Assembly: GCF_013694105.1 (NCBI RefSeq)
Contig: NZ_JACEFG010000001.1
Span: 310,001-374,000 of the forward strand
Reading direction: 5' to 3'
DNA length: 64,000 bases
From: Halobacillus locisalis
GTDB lineage: Bacteria; Bacillota; Bacilli; Bacillales; Halobacillaceae
The notes below the pieces were generated by a model. The model worked only from the letters and a program-made list of their open reading frames with translations. It did not search any database and was not told the origin of the DNA. Below are positions 41,830 through 52,148 of this stretch, in pieces. Within the stretch, counting starts at the first letter, position 1, and every line of letters begins with the position of its first letter. Made by a program: the position numbers and the translations under genes.

Positions 41830-43179
41830 ATGGAGTTTCGTTATCTACCAATGACCGAAACAGATAAGAAGGAAATGCTTGATCGCATTGGGGTTCAATC
41901 GTCCAATGAACTGTTTTCTGATATACCGGAAAGCGTCCGATTTAAGGGTGATCTGAACATCAAAGAGCCTAGAAATGAATTTGAACTAACCAAAGAACTC
42001 ATCCAAATGGCTGCAAAAAACGTGAACCTAAAATCGCACGCCTCTTTCTTGGGCGCAGGTGTGTACGATCATTATATTCCGTCGATCGTCGATCACATTA
42101 TTTCACGTTCTGAATTTTACACGGCGTACACGCCTTACCAGCCGGAAATTTCTCAAGGCGAGTTGCAAGCCATCTTTGAATTTCAAACGATGATTTGTGA
42201 ATTGACAGGCATGGATGTAGCGAACTCCTCTATGTACGATGGAGGTACGGCGCTAGCTGAAGCAGTCAACTTGTCTGCCGGTCAGACAAAGAAAAAGAAA
42301 GTGCTCGTATCAAAAGCGATTCACCCGGAATCGCTAGCGGTCATTCGTTCATATGTGAAGGGTCCGGGAGTAGAGGTCGTGGAGATCGACCATAAAGATG
42401 GACGAACAGACCTTGATCAACTCGAGAAAGAATTAGACGAAGATACGGCTAGTGTGGTCGTGCAATACCCGAACTTCTTCGGTCAAATTGAACCATTGGA
42501 AGATGTTCGTAAACTCGTAGATACACAAAAGAAAGCGATGATGATCACATCCAGCAACCCTCTGGCATTAGGATACCTGACGCCACCTGGGGAATTTGGT
42601 TCTGATATCGTTGTCGGGGACGCGCAGGTGTTTGGAATCCCAACTCAATACGGTGGACCTCATTGTGGTTACTTTGCAACAACGAAGAAATTAATGCGGA
42701 AAGTTCCAGGAAGGCTTGTCGGTCAAACGGTTGATGAAGATGGCCGTCGAGGGTTCGTCTTAACATTACAAGCTCGTGAACAGCACATTCGTAGAGACAA
42801 AGCGACATCCAATATCTGCTCAAACCAAGCTTTGAATGCCCTGGCATCTTCTGTGGCTATGTCTTCCTTAGGTAAACAAGGAATCAAGAAAATGTCGAAA
42901 ATGAATATTCAGAAGACGGCTTATTTGAAGCAACAACTACTGAATAGTGGATTGTCGATTGCTTTTGAAGGATCTTTCTTCAATGAAATTGTTGTAGAGT
43001 TGAACCAAGACGTGTCGGAAGTGAATCGAAAGCTATTAGACAAAGGATTTCTAGGTGGCTACGATTTAGCTCAAATCGATGAGCAGCTTAAAGGCCATAT
43101 GTTGGTCGCTTGTACAGAAATAAGAACGAAGGATGAAATCGATCAATTTGTGAAGGAATTGGGGGATCTACATGACTAA
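41830..43179 (+). CDS. gcvPA: Glycine dehydrogenase (decarboxylating) subunit 1
   Basis: 449 residues, full length. Starts [13 protein letters not shown]; contains [20 protein letters not shown] and [15 protein letters not shown], normal for the P1 subunit. Pairs with GcvPB to form the PLP-dependent P protein. Its end overlaps gcvPB by 8 nt. Confidence 0.97.
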   Translation: MEFRYLPMTETDKKEMLDRIGVQSSNELFSDIPESVRFKGDLNIKEPRNEFELTKELIQMAAKNVNLKSHASFLGAGVYDHYIPSIVDHIISRSEFYTAYTPYQPEISQGELQAIFEFQTMICELTGMDVANSSMYDGGTALAEAVNLSAGQTKKKKVLVSKAIHPESLAVIRSYVKGPGVEVVEIDHKDGRTDLDQLEKELDEDTASVVVQYPNFFGQIEPLEDVRKLVDTQKKAMMITSSNPLALGYLTPPGEFGSDIVVGDAQVFGIPTQYGGPHCGYFATTKKLMRKVPGRLVGQTVDEDGRRGFVLTLQAREQHIRRDKATSNICSNQALNALASSVAMSSLGKQGIKKMSKMNIQKTAYLKQQLLNSGLSIAFEGSFFNEIVVELNQDVSEVNRKLLDKGFLGGYDLAQIDEQLKGHMLVACTEIRTKDEIDQFVKELGDLHD

Positions 43180-44629
43180 TCAGGACTTTCCGTTAATTTT
43201 TGAATTGAGTCAAGAAAGTCGTACAGGGTTCAGCCTGCCGACTATGGACGTTCCGGAAATTGATGTTGATGAACAAATCGGGAACATGTACGTCAGGCAG
43301 AGTGAACCTGACCTTCCAGAGGTGAGTGAACTTCAAATCATCCGCCACTATACAGCATTATCTACACGAAACCACGGGGTCGATTCAGGTTTCTACCCTC
43401 TAGGATCTTGTACCATGAAGTACAATCCTAAAGTGAATGAAGATATTGCCCGTTTGACAGGCTTCAGTCATATCCATCCCTATCAATCAACAGAGACCGT
43501 CCAAGGTGCGCTTGAATTGATGTATGATCTGCAGGTTTCCTTAGAAGAAATCACTGGTTTAGATACCGTGACCCTTCAGCCTGCAGCAGGTGCACACGGA
43601 GAGTGGACCGGTCTGATGATGATTCGTGCGTTTCATGAATCAAATGGAGACCATAATCGTACGAAGGTGATTGTACCGGATTCAGCACATGGAACAAACC
43701 CTGCGTCTGCAACTGTCGCGGGATTCGAAGCTGTCACCGTTAAGTCTGATGAACGTGGTTTAGTCGACTTAGAAGACTTGAAGCGAGTCGTGGATGACCA
43801 GACGGCTGCACTGATGTTGACGAATCCGAATACACTCGGCCTGTTTGAAGAAGATATCGAAGAGATGGCAGCCATTGTACACGAAGCGGGAGGGAAGCTT
43901 TATTACGATGGGGCTAACCTGAATGCGATCCTCGGGTATGCACGTCCGGGAGACATGGGCTTTGATGTCGTACACTTGAATCTGCATAAAACCTTTACAG
44001 GACCTCATGGTGGGGGCGGCCCTGGGTCAGGACCTGTCGGTGTAACGGCTGAACTTGAGCCTTACTTGCCAAAACCTATCCTCAAAAAAGAAGGGGAACA
44101 GTTCACCTTCGACTATGATCGTCCTCATTCTATCGGTCGTGTCAAACCTTATTACGGAAACTTTGGAATCAATGTCCGTGCTTACACGTACATTCGTACA
44201 ATGGGGCCAGAAGGGCTGAAGAAAGTTAGTGAGTATGCGGTCATCAACGCCAATTACATGATGCGCCGTCTACAAGAAGAATTTGATTTACCATTCGATC
44301 GCCACTGCAAGCACGAATTCATTTTGTCTGGAAAACGCCAGAAAAAGTTAGGTGTGCGGACGCTAGATATGGCCAAACGTCTCTTAGACTTTGGTTATCA
44401 CCCACCAACCATCTACTTCCCTATTAATGTGGAAGAGGCTTTGATGATTGAGCCTACGGAGACGGAGTCTAAAGAAACGCTAGATGCGTTTATTGACGCG
44501 ATGATCCAAATATCCCATGAAGCCAAAAATGATCCAGAAAAAGTACAAGAGGCGCCTCACACCACCATTGTTAGTCGAATGGATGAAACGCAAGCTGCAC
44601 GTAAACCTGTATTACGTTATCAAAGATAA
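43172..44629 (+). CDS. gcvPB: Glycine dehydrogenase (decarboxylating) subunit 2
   Basis: 485 residues. PLP-binding Lys in [19 protein letters not shown]; also [13 protein letters not shown] and [12 protein letters not shown]. Decarboxylates glycine and passes the aminomethyl group to GcvH, whose gene is not in this window. Start after GGGGGATC, inside the gcvPA end. Confidence 0.97.
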   Translation: MTNQDFPLIFELSQESRTGFSLPTMDVPEIDVDEQIGNMYVRQSEPDLPEVSELQIIRHYTALSTRNHGVDSGFYPLGSCTMKYNPKVNEDIARLTGFSHIHPYQSTETVQGALELMYDLQVSLEEITGLDTVTLQPAAGAHGEWTGLMMIRAFHESNGDHNRTKVIVPDSAHGTNPASATVAGFEAVTVKSDERGLVDLEDLKRVVDDQTAALMLTNPNTLGLFEEDIEEMAAIVHEAGGKLYYDGANLNAILGYARPGDMGFDVVHLNLHKTFTGPHGGGGPGSGPVGVTAELEPYLPKPILKKEGEQFTFDYDRPHSIGRVKPYYGNFGINVRAYTYIRTMGPEGLKKVSEYAVINANYMMRRLQEEFDLPFDRHCKHEFILSGKRQKKLGVRTLDMAKRLLDFGYHPPTIYFPINVEEALMIEPTETESKETLDAFIDAMIQISHEAKNDPEKVQEAPHTTIVSRMDETQAARKPVLRYQR

Positions 44630-44633
44630 AACA

Positions 44634-44668
44634 AACCCCAAGTCCTTTGAAAGGGCTTGGGGTTTTTA
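44634..44668. terminator. Terminator after gcvPB
   Basis: Stem AAACCCCAAG.CC/GG.CTTGGGGTTT with loop around TTTGAAA and a T-run; also fits the converging permease gene. Confidence 0.9.
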
Positions 44669-44717
44669 AGTGTTAGGAAAAAGCAATATTCTACATGCGA
44701 CGATTAGGGTATTCAGA

Positions 44718-45635
44718 TTAGTTTAAACGGATTCTGGGATCGATGACACTGTATAGTAAGTCTATGATCAAAATGATCACCACGAAAGCGAAAGAAGCAA
44801 GTAACGTCGTACCCATGATGATCGGGAAGTCATTGGTGTTAATGGATTTCACGAATTGCTCACCCAAACCTGGGACTGAGAAAATGGTCTCGATTACGAA
44901 GGTACCCGTCATCAAACCGACAGCTAATGGGCCGAGAATCGTGATGACAGGAATGAGAGAGTTCTTTAGAGAATGCTTGAAAATGACGACGGGTTTGCTT
45001 AGCCCTTTAGCTTTTGCTGTAGTAATGAAATCCGACCCTAACACTTCCAGCATTTCTGTTCTCATGAACCGTGCCGTGATGGCCATGGGGAAGATGGCGA
45101 GTGCGATTGTCGGCAGCAGTGTATGGGCAAAGGTTCCCCATAAAGCTACAGGCAGCCAGCCGAATTTAACCCCGATAAAGTATTGAAGAATCCCGGCAAA
45201 TATAAAACCAGGTATGGATTGGCCTAATACGGCAAAGATCGTAGATGAGGTATCTAGAGCTCCATTATGATAGACGGCTGCAACTACCCCGAGCAAAATT
45301 CCAATAATGGTCCCGATTACCATAGCCTGAGCCCCAATTTGCATAGAAGGACCAATGCGTTCAGCGATAATCGCTGTCACATTTCGGTTATCGAACTGGA
45401 ACGAAACACCGAGATCCCCTTGGGCAAGGTTCGTCATGTAGTTGAAATATTGGACGGGTATCGGATCATTTAAGTTATATTTCTCTAATACAATGGCTTG
45501 TTGCTCCTCAGATAGCTTGTCCTGAGCAGTCAGGGGCGTTCCGGGTAACAATTTCATTAAGAAAAATGTGAAAGAAGCGATCATGAACAATGTAAGAATC
45601 AAATATACGATTCTCATCCCTATGTATTTAACCAT
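44718..45635 (-). CDS. Orphan DppB/OppB-type ABC transporter permease
   Basis: 305 residues from ATG 45635, after GAGGAGGG. Six TMs; signature ITARFMRTEMLEVLGSDFIT with the EAA-like FITTAKAKGLSKPVV and NSLIPVITILGP. It is the first permease of oligopeptide/dipeptide importers. No OppC, ATPase or binding-protein gene lies on either side, so partners must be elsewhere, or the gene is a remnant. The protein is full length with all expected segments. Confidence 0.9.
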   Translation of the reverse strand: MVKYIGMRIVYLILTLFMIASFTFFLMKLLPGTPLTAQDKLSEEQQAIVLEKYNLNDPIPVQYFNYMTNLAQGDLGVSFQFDNRNVTAIIAERIGPSMQIGAQAMVIGTIIGILLGVVAAVYHNGALDTSSTIFAVLGQSIPGFIFAGILQYFIGVKFGWLPVALWGTFAHTLLPTIALAIFPMAITARFMRTEMLEVLGSDFITTAKAKGLSKPVVIFKHSLKNSLIPVITILGPLAVGLMTGTFVIETIFSVPGLGEQFVKSINTNDFPIIMGTTLLASFAFVVIILIIDLLYSVIDPRIRLN

Positions 45636-45811
45636 ATTTTCCCTCCTCATGGATATAAAAATATAATACACATTATATTTTTAAATTTCAAACAATTTTA
45701 AAAATAAAATTTCTCTGAATTAGAGTTTGTCTTGAAGGTAGGCTATTTACAATGGCAAAAGAACTCTTATACCTTGAGAATAGATAGAATATGTTGTGTT
45801 TGAAATAAAAA

Positions 45812-45841
45812 AAACATCGAATCAATATTGATTCGATGTCT
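45812..45841 (-). terminator. Terminator of the yqhL gene
   Basis: Perfect 11-bp stem ACATCGAATCA/TGATTCGATGT, loop ATAT; on the minus strand a run of eight T follows. Confidence 0.9.
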
Positions 45842-45845
45842 CTTT

Positions 45846-46226
45846 CTAATTCTTCGTTTTAATTTTTCCTGTCCACTTCTTGAATCCACCCTCGAGCATG
45901 TACAAATTGTTGTAGCCTTTTTTATGAAGCATCATGGCTGCACGAGTAGATCTTGCTCCACTTTGACAATATAGATAAACCGGCTTATCTTTGCGGAGCT
46001 CAGCGAGACGATTGCGAAGTTGTGATAAAGGGATATTACGCGCACCTAGAATGTGACCGCCGTCATATTCTTTCGGCTCTCTTACATCAATTAATTGTGC
46101 TTTGCGGTACCCTTCTCTGAATTCTTCTTCGGACAATGTGTTCAATATTTTTCTGGCTTTGAAGAATCTATACAAACCAATTGCAATAAGAATTACAACC
46201 GCTGCGATTAAGATCCATAATTCCAT
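45846..46226 (-). CDS. yqhL: Membrane-anchored rhodanese-like protein YqhL
   Basis: 126 residues from ATG 46226 (GGGGGGAA upstream). N-terminal TM (~3-20), then a rhodanese domain with active-site loop YCQSGARSTRA, Cys87. Shuttles persulfide sulfur; target unknown. The place near gcvPB agrees with B. subtilis yqhL. Confidence 0.92.
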   Translation of the reverse strand: MELWILIAAVVILIAIGLYRFFKARKILNTLSEEEFREGYRKAQLIDVREPKEYDGGHILGARNIPLSQLRNRLAELRKDKPVYLYCQSGARSTRAAMMLHKKGYNNLYMLEGGFKKWTGKIKTKN

Positions 46227-46454
46227 CAAATTCCCCCCATTTCTCTATCCTCTATCTATTATAGGAGGGAATCGGTTTCATTTCAAAAATATTTTTCCGT
46301 TCTGTTGAAATAAATATTGTCCTGAACGTGTTTCGGTTCTTCTCAGAATTGCAACTGATGAAAAAAGCGGCCAGCATTTCTCAATCCCCTCTTTTCGTCA
46401 ATTTTCTTCAAATATCCTCGCTTTACGCTTGTTTTATAGATTGACAAAATGAAT
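46227..46454. other. Intergenic region upstream of the nrdJ control sites
   Basis: No gene seen. AT-rich divergent region between yqhL and nrdJ; it should hold the yqhL promoter. In B. subtilis the lipM gene lies between yqhL and mntR; there is no trace of it here. Confidence 0.4.
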
Positions 46455-46515
46455 TTGATTCGTTCAAAACACAATATATAGAAAACTTTTTTCAATCAAA
46501 CACAATATATTGATT
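46455..46515 (+). promoter_or_regulatory. NrdR-type operator pair and promoter of nrdJ
   Basis: Two NrdR-box-like 16-mers, ACACAATATATAGAAA (46469-46484) and ACACAATATATTGATT (46500-46515), start 31 bp apart, three helical turns, as usual for NrdR. The first overlaps a candidate -10 TATAGA (46477-46482) that has a -35 TTGATT (46455-46460) 16 bp upstream; the second lies just downstream. This layout fits ATP/dATP-dependent repression. Confidence 0.75.
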
Positions 46516-46587
46516 AAAAATTTGGTGATGTGGTATGTTACTAGTACAATACAAAAAGGGAAACCTTTTGTAAGGGAGAGATGTACA

Positions 46588-49161
46588 ATGCAGACCACAA
46601 CATCTAGTCAAACACTCAAAAAAATCAACGTGGAACGTCTAAATCAAGATATCAGGCAGTTTCCACAAGTTCATGAAATTAAACCGGAAATGAATGTAAC
46701 GCACAACGGTGTATCAAGACTCGTGATGCTCGATCGTTATGCATTTAAGGATACAGAGAAATTGACGCTCTCAGTAGGGGATTTCGTCGTACTGACAGTA
46801 AAAGATGACCCGAAATTTCCAGCAAGAGGTTTTGGTTTCATTTACTCGATTGACTGGGAGAAGCATGAAGCGGTCGTTCAAGTTGAGGACGAATTTGTCA
46901 CTGTTCTTGAACGAGAAGAGGAAAGAGATACAGGTCGGATCACAAGAAACTTAGATACTATAGATAAACCACTAGAAGTGTTTTATGAACAGATTGCCCT
47001 CAGAAATGCGACGGGACTTGCGGAGGTGGAGGTAGATCCAGCACGTAAGCAACAAAGCTTTGAGGAGTTTTATGAGGAATTATCAGGTATGAATTTCATC
47101 CCGGCAGGCCGTGTTCTTTACGGGGCTGGTTCGAATACGGATGTAACGTACTTCAACTGTTACGTCATGCCCTATATCCAAGATTCGCGTGAAGGGATAT
47201 CGGACCACAGGAAGCAAGTCATGGAAATTATGTCGCGTGGTGGGGGTGTTGGAACGAATGGTTCGACACTGAGGCCTCGTAATACTTTAGCTCGAGGAGT
47301 GAACGGGAAATCTTCTGGGTCCGTATCCTGGTTGGATGACATTGCTAAACTGACTCACTTAGTTGAGCAAGGTGGATCAAGACGTGGTGCACAAATGATT
47401 ATGCTAGCCGATTGGCACCCAGACATTGTAGAATTCATCATTTCTAAAATGCAGAACCCTCGTATTCTACGTTTCCTTATTGAGAATACAGAGGACGAGC
47501 AAATCAAGCAGTTAGCTAAAGACAAGCTGAAATTCAGCCCTCTTTCTGAAACAGAGAAAGATCTGTATCAAAGCGTGACGAATTATAAACACATGCCCGG
47601 TATGGGAGGCTTCACTGAACAAAGCTTGCAGGAAGCTGAGGATAAATTGAATACAGGAGGAAACTACACCGTTCACAATCCTGAATTCCTGACGGGTGCT
47701 AATATTTCAGTTTGTATTACAAAAGACTTTATGGAAGCGGTAGAAAACGATGAAGAATATAACCTTCGCTTCCCGGATGTTGAAAACTACACAGCTGAAG
47801 AAATGGCTATTTACAATGAAGAGTGGCAGGAAAGTGGAGACGTTCGTGAATGGGAAGAACGCGGGTTTGGAGTCCGGACGTATCGTACAGTCAAGGCGAA
47901 AGAATTGTGGAACTTGATTAACATTTGTGCGACGTACTCTGCAGAACCTGGAATCTTCTTTATTGATAATGCGAACGAAAAAACGAACGCCACGGCATAT
48001 GGACAAAAAGTCGTCGCGACAAACCCATGTGGAGAGCAGCCGTTAGCACCATACTCTGTTTGTAACCTGGCCGCTGTGAATTTGGCTTCTGTTGCAAACA
48101 AAGAAGAGAAAACGGTCGATTTCACTAAACTGAAGCGTATTGTTCAGACAGGTGTCAGAATGCAAGACAACGTCATTGATGCGACTCCTTATTTTCTTGA
48201 AGAAAATAAAAAGCAAGCGCTGGGTGAGCGGAGAGTTGGCCTTGGCGTGATGGGCTTGCATGATCTGTTAATCTATTGTGAAACCGAATATGGTTCTACA
48301 GAAGGAAACCAACTCGTAGATGAAATTTTCGAGACGATTGCCACAACGGCCTATCGCACATCCATTGACTTAGCGAAAGAGAAAGGCAGCTTCCCATTCT
48401 TGCAAGGCGGGACAACCGAAGAGACGAAAGCCTTGAGAGAGAATTTTGTAACTACAGGCTTCATGCAGGGAATGCCAGAGGATATCCGTGAAGGCGTGCT
48501 AGAACACGGAATTCGTAACTCTCATTTATTGACGGTAGCGCCAACGGGTAGTACAGGTACTATGGTCGGTGTCAGTACGGGACTTGAGCCGTATTTCTCC
48601 TTTTCCTATTACAGAAGTGGTCGCCTAGGGAAATTCATTGAAGTGAAAGCAGATATCGTGAAAGAATATCTAGAAAACAACCCAGAACAAGACCCTGATC
48701 ACTTGCCTGAATGGTTTGTTACCGCTATGACATTATCACCTGAAGCGCACGCAGATACCCAGTGTGTCATTCAACGGTGGGTGGACAGCTCTATTTCTAA
48801 GACGGTCAATGCTCCTAAAGGGTATGCAGTCGACCAAGTAGAGAGCGTCTACCAACGCTTATACAAAGGCGGGGCCAAAGGTGGAACGGTGTACGTAGAT
48901 GGAAGCCGTGATAGTCAAGTATTGACGTTAAAAGCGGAAGATAACGATTTTGACGGAGAGCAGACGGAACTCGAGTTCGAAGAGGATAAGAAACCGCGTG
49001 TAGTGTTGATGGACACCGTTCACGAATTAGGCAAAACAAAAGTGACAATCGGCTCTGAAGTGGGCGATACATGCCCGGTTTGTCGTAAAGGTACCGTTGA
49101 GGATATTGGCGGGTGCAATACATGTACAAACTGTAATGCTCAACTTAAGTGTGGTTTATAA
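46588..49161 (+). CDS. nrdJ: Class II (adenosylcobalamin-dependent) ribonucleotide reductase
   Basis: 857 residues from ATG 46588, 7 nt after AAGGGAGAG. RNR barrel with PAGRVLYGAGS, NCYVMPY and the catalytic NPCGEQPL (Cys near 481), LTVAPTGSTGT, and a C-terminal zinc-ribbon/redox region (CPVCRKG, CNTCTNC, KCGL). Makes deoxyribonucleotides without oxygen dependence, using vitamin B12 to form the thiyl radical. B. subtilis lacks it and uses class Ib at another locus. Placed where lipM is in B. subtilis. Confidence 0.95.
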   Translation: MQTTTSSQTLKKINVERLNQDIRQFPQVHEIKPEMNVTHNGVSRLVMLDRYAFKDTEKLTLSVGDFVVLTVKDDPKFPARGFGFIYSIDWEKHEAVVQVEDEFVTVLEREEERDTGRITRNLDTIDKPLEVFYEQIALRNATGLAEVEVDPARKQQSFEEFYEELSGMNFIPAGRVLYGAGSNTDVTYFNCYVMPYIQDSREGISDHRKQVMEIMSRGGGVGTNGSTLRPRNTLARGVNGKSSGSVSWLDDIAKLTHLVEQGGSRRGAQMIMLADWHPDIVEFIISKMQNPRILRFLIENTEDEQIKQLAKDKLKFSPLSETEKDLYQSVTNYKHMPGMGGFTEQSLQEAEDKLNTGGNYTVHNPEFLTGANISVCITKDFMEAVENDEEYNLRFPDVENYTAEEMAIYNEEWQESGDVREWEERGFGVRTYRTVKAKELWNLINICATYSAEPGIFFIDNANEKTNATAYGQKVVATNPCGEQPLAPYSVCNLAAVNLASVANKEEKTVDFTKLKRIVQTGVRMQDNVIDATPYFLEENKKQALGERRVGLGVMGLHDLLIYCETEYGSTEGNQLVDEIFETIATTAYRTSIDLAKEKGSFPFLQGGTTEETKALRENFVTTGFMQGMPEDIREGVLEHGIRNSHLLTVAPTGSTGTMVGVSTGLEPYFSFSYYRSGRLGKFIEVKADIVKEYLENNPEQDPDHLPEWFVTAMTLSPEAHADTQCVIQRWVDSSISKTVNAPKGYAVDQVESVYQRLYKGGAKGGTVYVDGSRDSQVLTLKAEDNDFDGEQTELEFEEDKKPRVVLMDTVHELGKTKVTIGSEVGDTCPVCRKGTVEDIGGCNTCTNCNAQLKCGL

Positions 49162-49170
49162 GGGATAAAA

Positions 49171-49203
49171 GAGACACTAGGACGATTTCCTAGTGTCTCC
49201 TTC
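49171..49203 (+). terminator. Terminator after nrdJ
   Basis: Stem GAGACACTAGGA/TCCTAGTGTCTC, loop CGATT, short T/C-rich tail. Confidence 0.82.
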
Positions 49204-49289
49204 ATCATTTCTGCGTTTCCTTGTCACAGGGGTTAAACTAGTGTAAACTTTTTATGAAACACGTACATAAGGTTACATGGGGGTTTAAC

Positions 49290-49724
49290 ATGCCGACACC
49301 AAGTATGGAAGATTATATTGAGCAAATTTATTTATTAATAGAAGATAAAGGATACGCACGAGTATCTGATATAGCGGAGAACTTACAAGTCCACCCATCA
49401 TCCGTTACCAAGATGGTGCAGAAACTGGATCGTGATCAGTATTTGAATTATGAAAAATACCGCGGTCTGATTCTAACACCAAAAGGCAAAAAAGTCGGAA
49501 AACGCCTCGTTTATCGTCATGAACTGCTTGAGCAGTTTCTAGCGATTATAGGAGTGGACAGCGATAAAATTTACGATGATGTCGAAGGGATCGAACACCA
49601 CTTGAGTTGGAACTCGATTGATCGCATCGGTGATCTTGTTCAATATTTCGAAGAGACAGAGGATCGTGTGCGAGCTCTGCGTGATGTACAAAAGAAAAAC
49701 GAAGTTCAAAATGAAGAAGAATAA
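49290..49724 (+). CDS. mntR: Manganese-responsive regulator MntR
   Basis: 144 residues from ATG 49290, 6 nt after a run of G; the longer frame upstream is not used. Winged helix (~8-70) and dimerisation domain. All Mn ligands known from B. subtilis MntR fall at their numbered places: D8, E11, H77, E99, E102, H103. Represses Mn uptake when Mn is sufficient. Confidence 0.96.
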   Translation: MPTPSMEDYIEQIYLLIEDKGYARVSDIAENLQVHPSSVTKMVQKLDRDQYLNYEKYRGLILTPKGKKVGKRLVYRHELLEQFLAIIGVDSDKIYDDVEGIEHHLSWNSIDRIGDLVQYFEETEDRVRALRDVQKKNEVQNEEE

Positions 49725-49728
49725 ATAA

Positions 49729-49759
49729 TAAAAAAGACGTCCTCTGGACGTCTTTTTTA
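49729..49759 (+). terminator. Terminator after mntR
   Basis: Perfect 13-bp stem AAAAAAGACGTCC/GGACGTCTTTTTT, loop TCT. Confidence 0.92.
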
Positions 49760-49917
49760 TTATTTCAGAAATGATGAATAGGATTTTGGGTCTGATATGA
49801 ACGAGATCAGCTGTAAACAGGCCTATTCCCGAGTGATTGGTAGCCGTTCTGCTGTCGTGTTTTCGGTTCTAATCGGTCCCGCACTTGTTTATAAATGAAT
49901 AAAGTGGGGTGATCGGA

Positions 49918-50805
49918 ATGAAAGTCGATGGCGTTTTTTCCGGGGGAGGCGTTAAAGCGTTAGCCTTTATTGGAGCTATGGAAGAGTTGGAAGACAAAGG
50001 CTATGAGTTCAGGCGGGTAGCAGGCACGTCTGCAGGAGCAATTCTCGCTAGTTTAACTGCGGCAGGATATTCAGCCAAAGAGCTGCGTGAAAAGCTTAAA
50101 CAGCTCTCTTTTGAGAAGCTTGTTGACGTTCCTCTTGCTGATCAATTGTTTCCGTTTATGAAGTGGCTCCTTCTATATTATCGGCTTGGATTGTACAAAG
50201 GAAATCGTCTGGAAAATACGTTAGAGCAATGGTTGGAGGAGAAGGGCGTACGGACTTTTGCAGATTTACCTCCTCGATCTTTGAAAGTCATTTGTAGTGA
50301 CTTAACGTTAGGGCGAATGGTTGTCATTCCTGATGACCTTAGATCTGTATATGGAATCGATCCGGCTACATTTTCTGTTGCGAAGGCCGTACGGATGAGT
50401 TCCGGTCTTCCTTACTTCTTCATCCCAGTAAAACTACATGGGAAAAAAGGGAAGTGTGTCATTGTTGATGGGGGTGTGCTTAGTAATTTTCCTATTTGGA
50501 TTTGGGAGGACACCAAAGGATGCCGGACTAGACCGATTATAGGGATGCAGCTCAGTGATCCACCTGACCAATTACCTGAAAGGAAGATTAGAAATTCCAT
50601 CCAAATGTTTCATGCGCTATTCAAGACAATGCAACAAGCTCATGATGCGAGACACATTTCGCCTTCCACTAGTAAAGACGTGATATTCATTCCTGTGACA
50701 GGGATTGATACGACGGATTTCAATATGAGTGAGAAAGAAAAGGAAAAAATCATGGAAGTCGGGAGAGAGCATGCTGCTGTATTCCTGGATCGCTGGAAGA
50801 AGTAA
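49918..50805 (+). CDS. yqhO: Patatin-like phospholipase family protein YqhO
   Basis: 295 residues from ATG 49918, after GGGGTGAT. Patatin catalytic elements: oxyanion GGGVKALAFIGA, nucleophile elbow GTSAGAI with Ser, and dyad Asp in VDGGVLSNFPI. Predicted lipid acyl hydrolase; substrate unknown. Followed by a terminator shared with yqhP. Confidence 0.9.
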   Translation: MKVDGVFSGGGVKALAFIGAMEELEDKGYEFRRVAGTSAGAILASLTAAGYSAKELREKLKQLSFEKLVDVPLADQLFPFMKWLLLYYRLGLYKGNRLENTLEQWLEEKGVRTFADLPPRSLKVICSDLTLGRMVVIPDDLRSVYGIDPATFSVAKAVRMSSGLPYFFIPVKLHGKKGKCVIVDGGVLSNFPIWIWEDTKGCRTRPIIGMQLSDPPDQLPERKIRNSIQMFHALFKTMQQAHDARHISPSTSKDVIFIPVTGIDTTDFNMSEKEKEKIMEVGREHAAVFLDRWKK

Positions 50806-50807
50806 AA

Positions 50808-50843
50808 AAAAACCGAGCCTAATTAAAAGGAGGCTCGGTTTTT
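50808..50843. terminator. Bidirectional terminator between yqhO and yqhP
   Basis: Perfect 13-bp stem AAAAACCGAGCCT/AGGCTCGGTTTTT with a 10-nt loop; the yqhP stop codon lies within. Confidence 0.92.
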
Positions 50844-51227
50844 ATCTTTGCTTTTATTTCCTTCTATGACCCGTAAATGAGGGGCATTCATACGCTTGCG
50901 ATTTCGTTTTGGATTCACGGAAGGTTTAGGTGCTACTTTAGATAAAGAGGATTTTTTAACCGTTGGAGTCGGTTGTTTGTATTTCTGCTTGGATTGTTTT
51001 ACAGCTTGTTTATACTTCTTCATTTCATTTTTGTTGCCGCCTCCACCACCAAAACCTCGGTTACGAAGGAAAAAGAAGTAGATTGCTCCGTAAATCAGAA
51101 CAGCGATTCCAATCATGAGAACAATAGAAGTGAGAAAACTCATCGTGTTCGTGAACAGTTGTAGACCAATGTACATAACAGCGAGGCCCATAAGCGTGTA
51201 TATGATAGGAGTCATCCAGTTGCGCAT
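50823..51227 (-). CDS. yqhP: YqhP/SA1362-like membrane protein
   Basis: 134 residues. Two N-terminal TMs (~5-24, 30-54), a Gly-rich link (RGFGGGGGNKNE), then a very basic tail of ~75 residues (KYKQAVKQSKQKYKQP). Function unknown; position next to yqhO agrees with B. subtilis. GGAGGAAA Shine-Dalgarno. Confidence 0.82.
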   Translation of the reverse strand: MRNWMTPIIYTLMGLAVMYIGLQLFTNTMSFLTSIVLMIGIAVLIYGAIYFFFLRNRGFGGGGGNKNEMKKYKQAVKQSKQKYKQPTPTVKKSSLSKVAPKPSVNPKRNRKRMNAPHLRVIEGNKSKDKNRASF

Positions 51228-51584
51228 AGGTGTTTTCCTCCTTTCTTTAATGATAATGCAAAGTTCTTATTGATGTATATACCACTAATGGAGTAGTTTC
51301 TATCATCTATTCAAACTTTCTATAAGAAGAAGTTCACTATTTCAATTGTTTCCCTAATAAATCAATTTATGCGGTGTGAATATTAGATTTCTATGTGAAT
51401 GGACTTGTTTCCTGCTTGTTCTCTTATATTCTTTCTTACGTATCTCTTTCCTGTTTCGTATGTGTGTAAACCCTCAGATATGTCAAAAATACGCATTGGT
51501 GCACAAATTGTCGTTTTGTAGCTAGATCCTTTTACAAGCATGAAATGAATTTCATTGGTAAAGAATAATAACGAGGTGATAAGC
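51228..51584. other. 357-bp divergent intergenic region
   Basis: Between yqhP (minus) and yqhR (plus). AT-rich. I see no gene, hairpin terminator or strong operator. It probably holds both promoters. A 67-codon minus-strand frame here has no RBS. Confidence 0.45.
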
Positions 51585-52076
51585 ATGGCAGATAAGCCAA
51601 AAGAACAACATCAGCAGGAACCCCAGCAAAGTGTGTTTGGGAAAGCATTGGGTATCGGATTTACGGGAGGTATTTTGTGGAGTGCTCTTGGTGTGTTTAC
51701 GTATTACTTCCACTTCTCAGAGCTATCCGCTGCCTCGTTTCTATTTCGTTCCTATCTTCAAACGGATTGGACAGGTACATGGTTAGCAGAGGTATTGGCT
51801 GTACTCATTGTCGGGGTCATATCTTTAGTTTCCGCAATGCTGTATTATTTCACCCTTAAAAAGCAGCAAGGAATCTGGCCAGGACTGGTTTTCGGGCTCG
51901 TTTTATGGGCGGTTGTGTTCTTTGTTCTGACCCCTTTGTTCCCTGCCATCCCGACGTTTACAGAGATGACTAGCGATACTTGGGTGACAACGGCATGTTT
52001 ATTTATATTGTATGGTGTCTTTATTGGATATTCAATCTCTTACGAGTATGAAGAATTCAACCAGTCAGCTAATTAA
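51585..52076 (+). CDS. yqhR: YqhR family membrane protein
   Basis: 163 residues from ATG 51585 (GAGGTGATAA upstream). A hydrophilic Gln/Glu-rich start, then four TMs (GIGFTGGILWSALGVFTYYF; LAEVLAVLIVGVISLVSAML; IWPGLVFGLVLWAVVFFVL; TACLFILYGVFIGYSISY). Function unknown. Precedes aroQ as in B. subtilis yqhR-yqhS. Confidence 0.85.
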   Translation: MADKPKEQHQQEPQQSVFGKALGIGFTGGILWSALGVFTYYFHFSELSAASFLFRSYLQTDWTGTWLAEVLAVLIVGVISLVSAMLYYFTLKKQQGIWPGLVFGLVLWAVVFFVLTPLFPAIPTFTEMTSDTWVTTACLFILYGVFIGYSISYEYEEFNQSAN

Positions 52077-52148
52077 TATTCAAACAAACAAGGAGTATGA
52101 TAAACTAACAGAGTATGACTATTTCGTGAACGGTGGGGATGTTCTATT

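Noticed and set aside
51383-51586. 67-codon minus-strand frame in the yqhP-yqhR gap
   Set aside because: No RBS at any start, begins inside the yqhR control region, and no family recognised.
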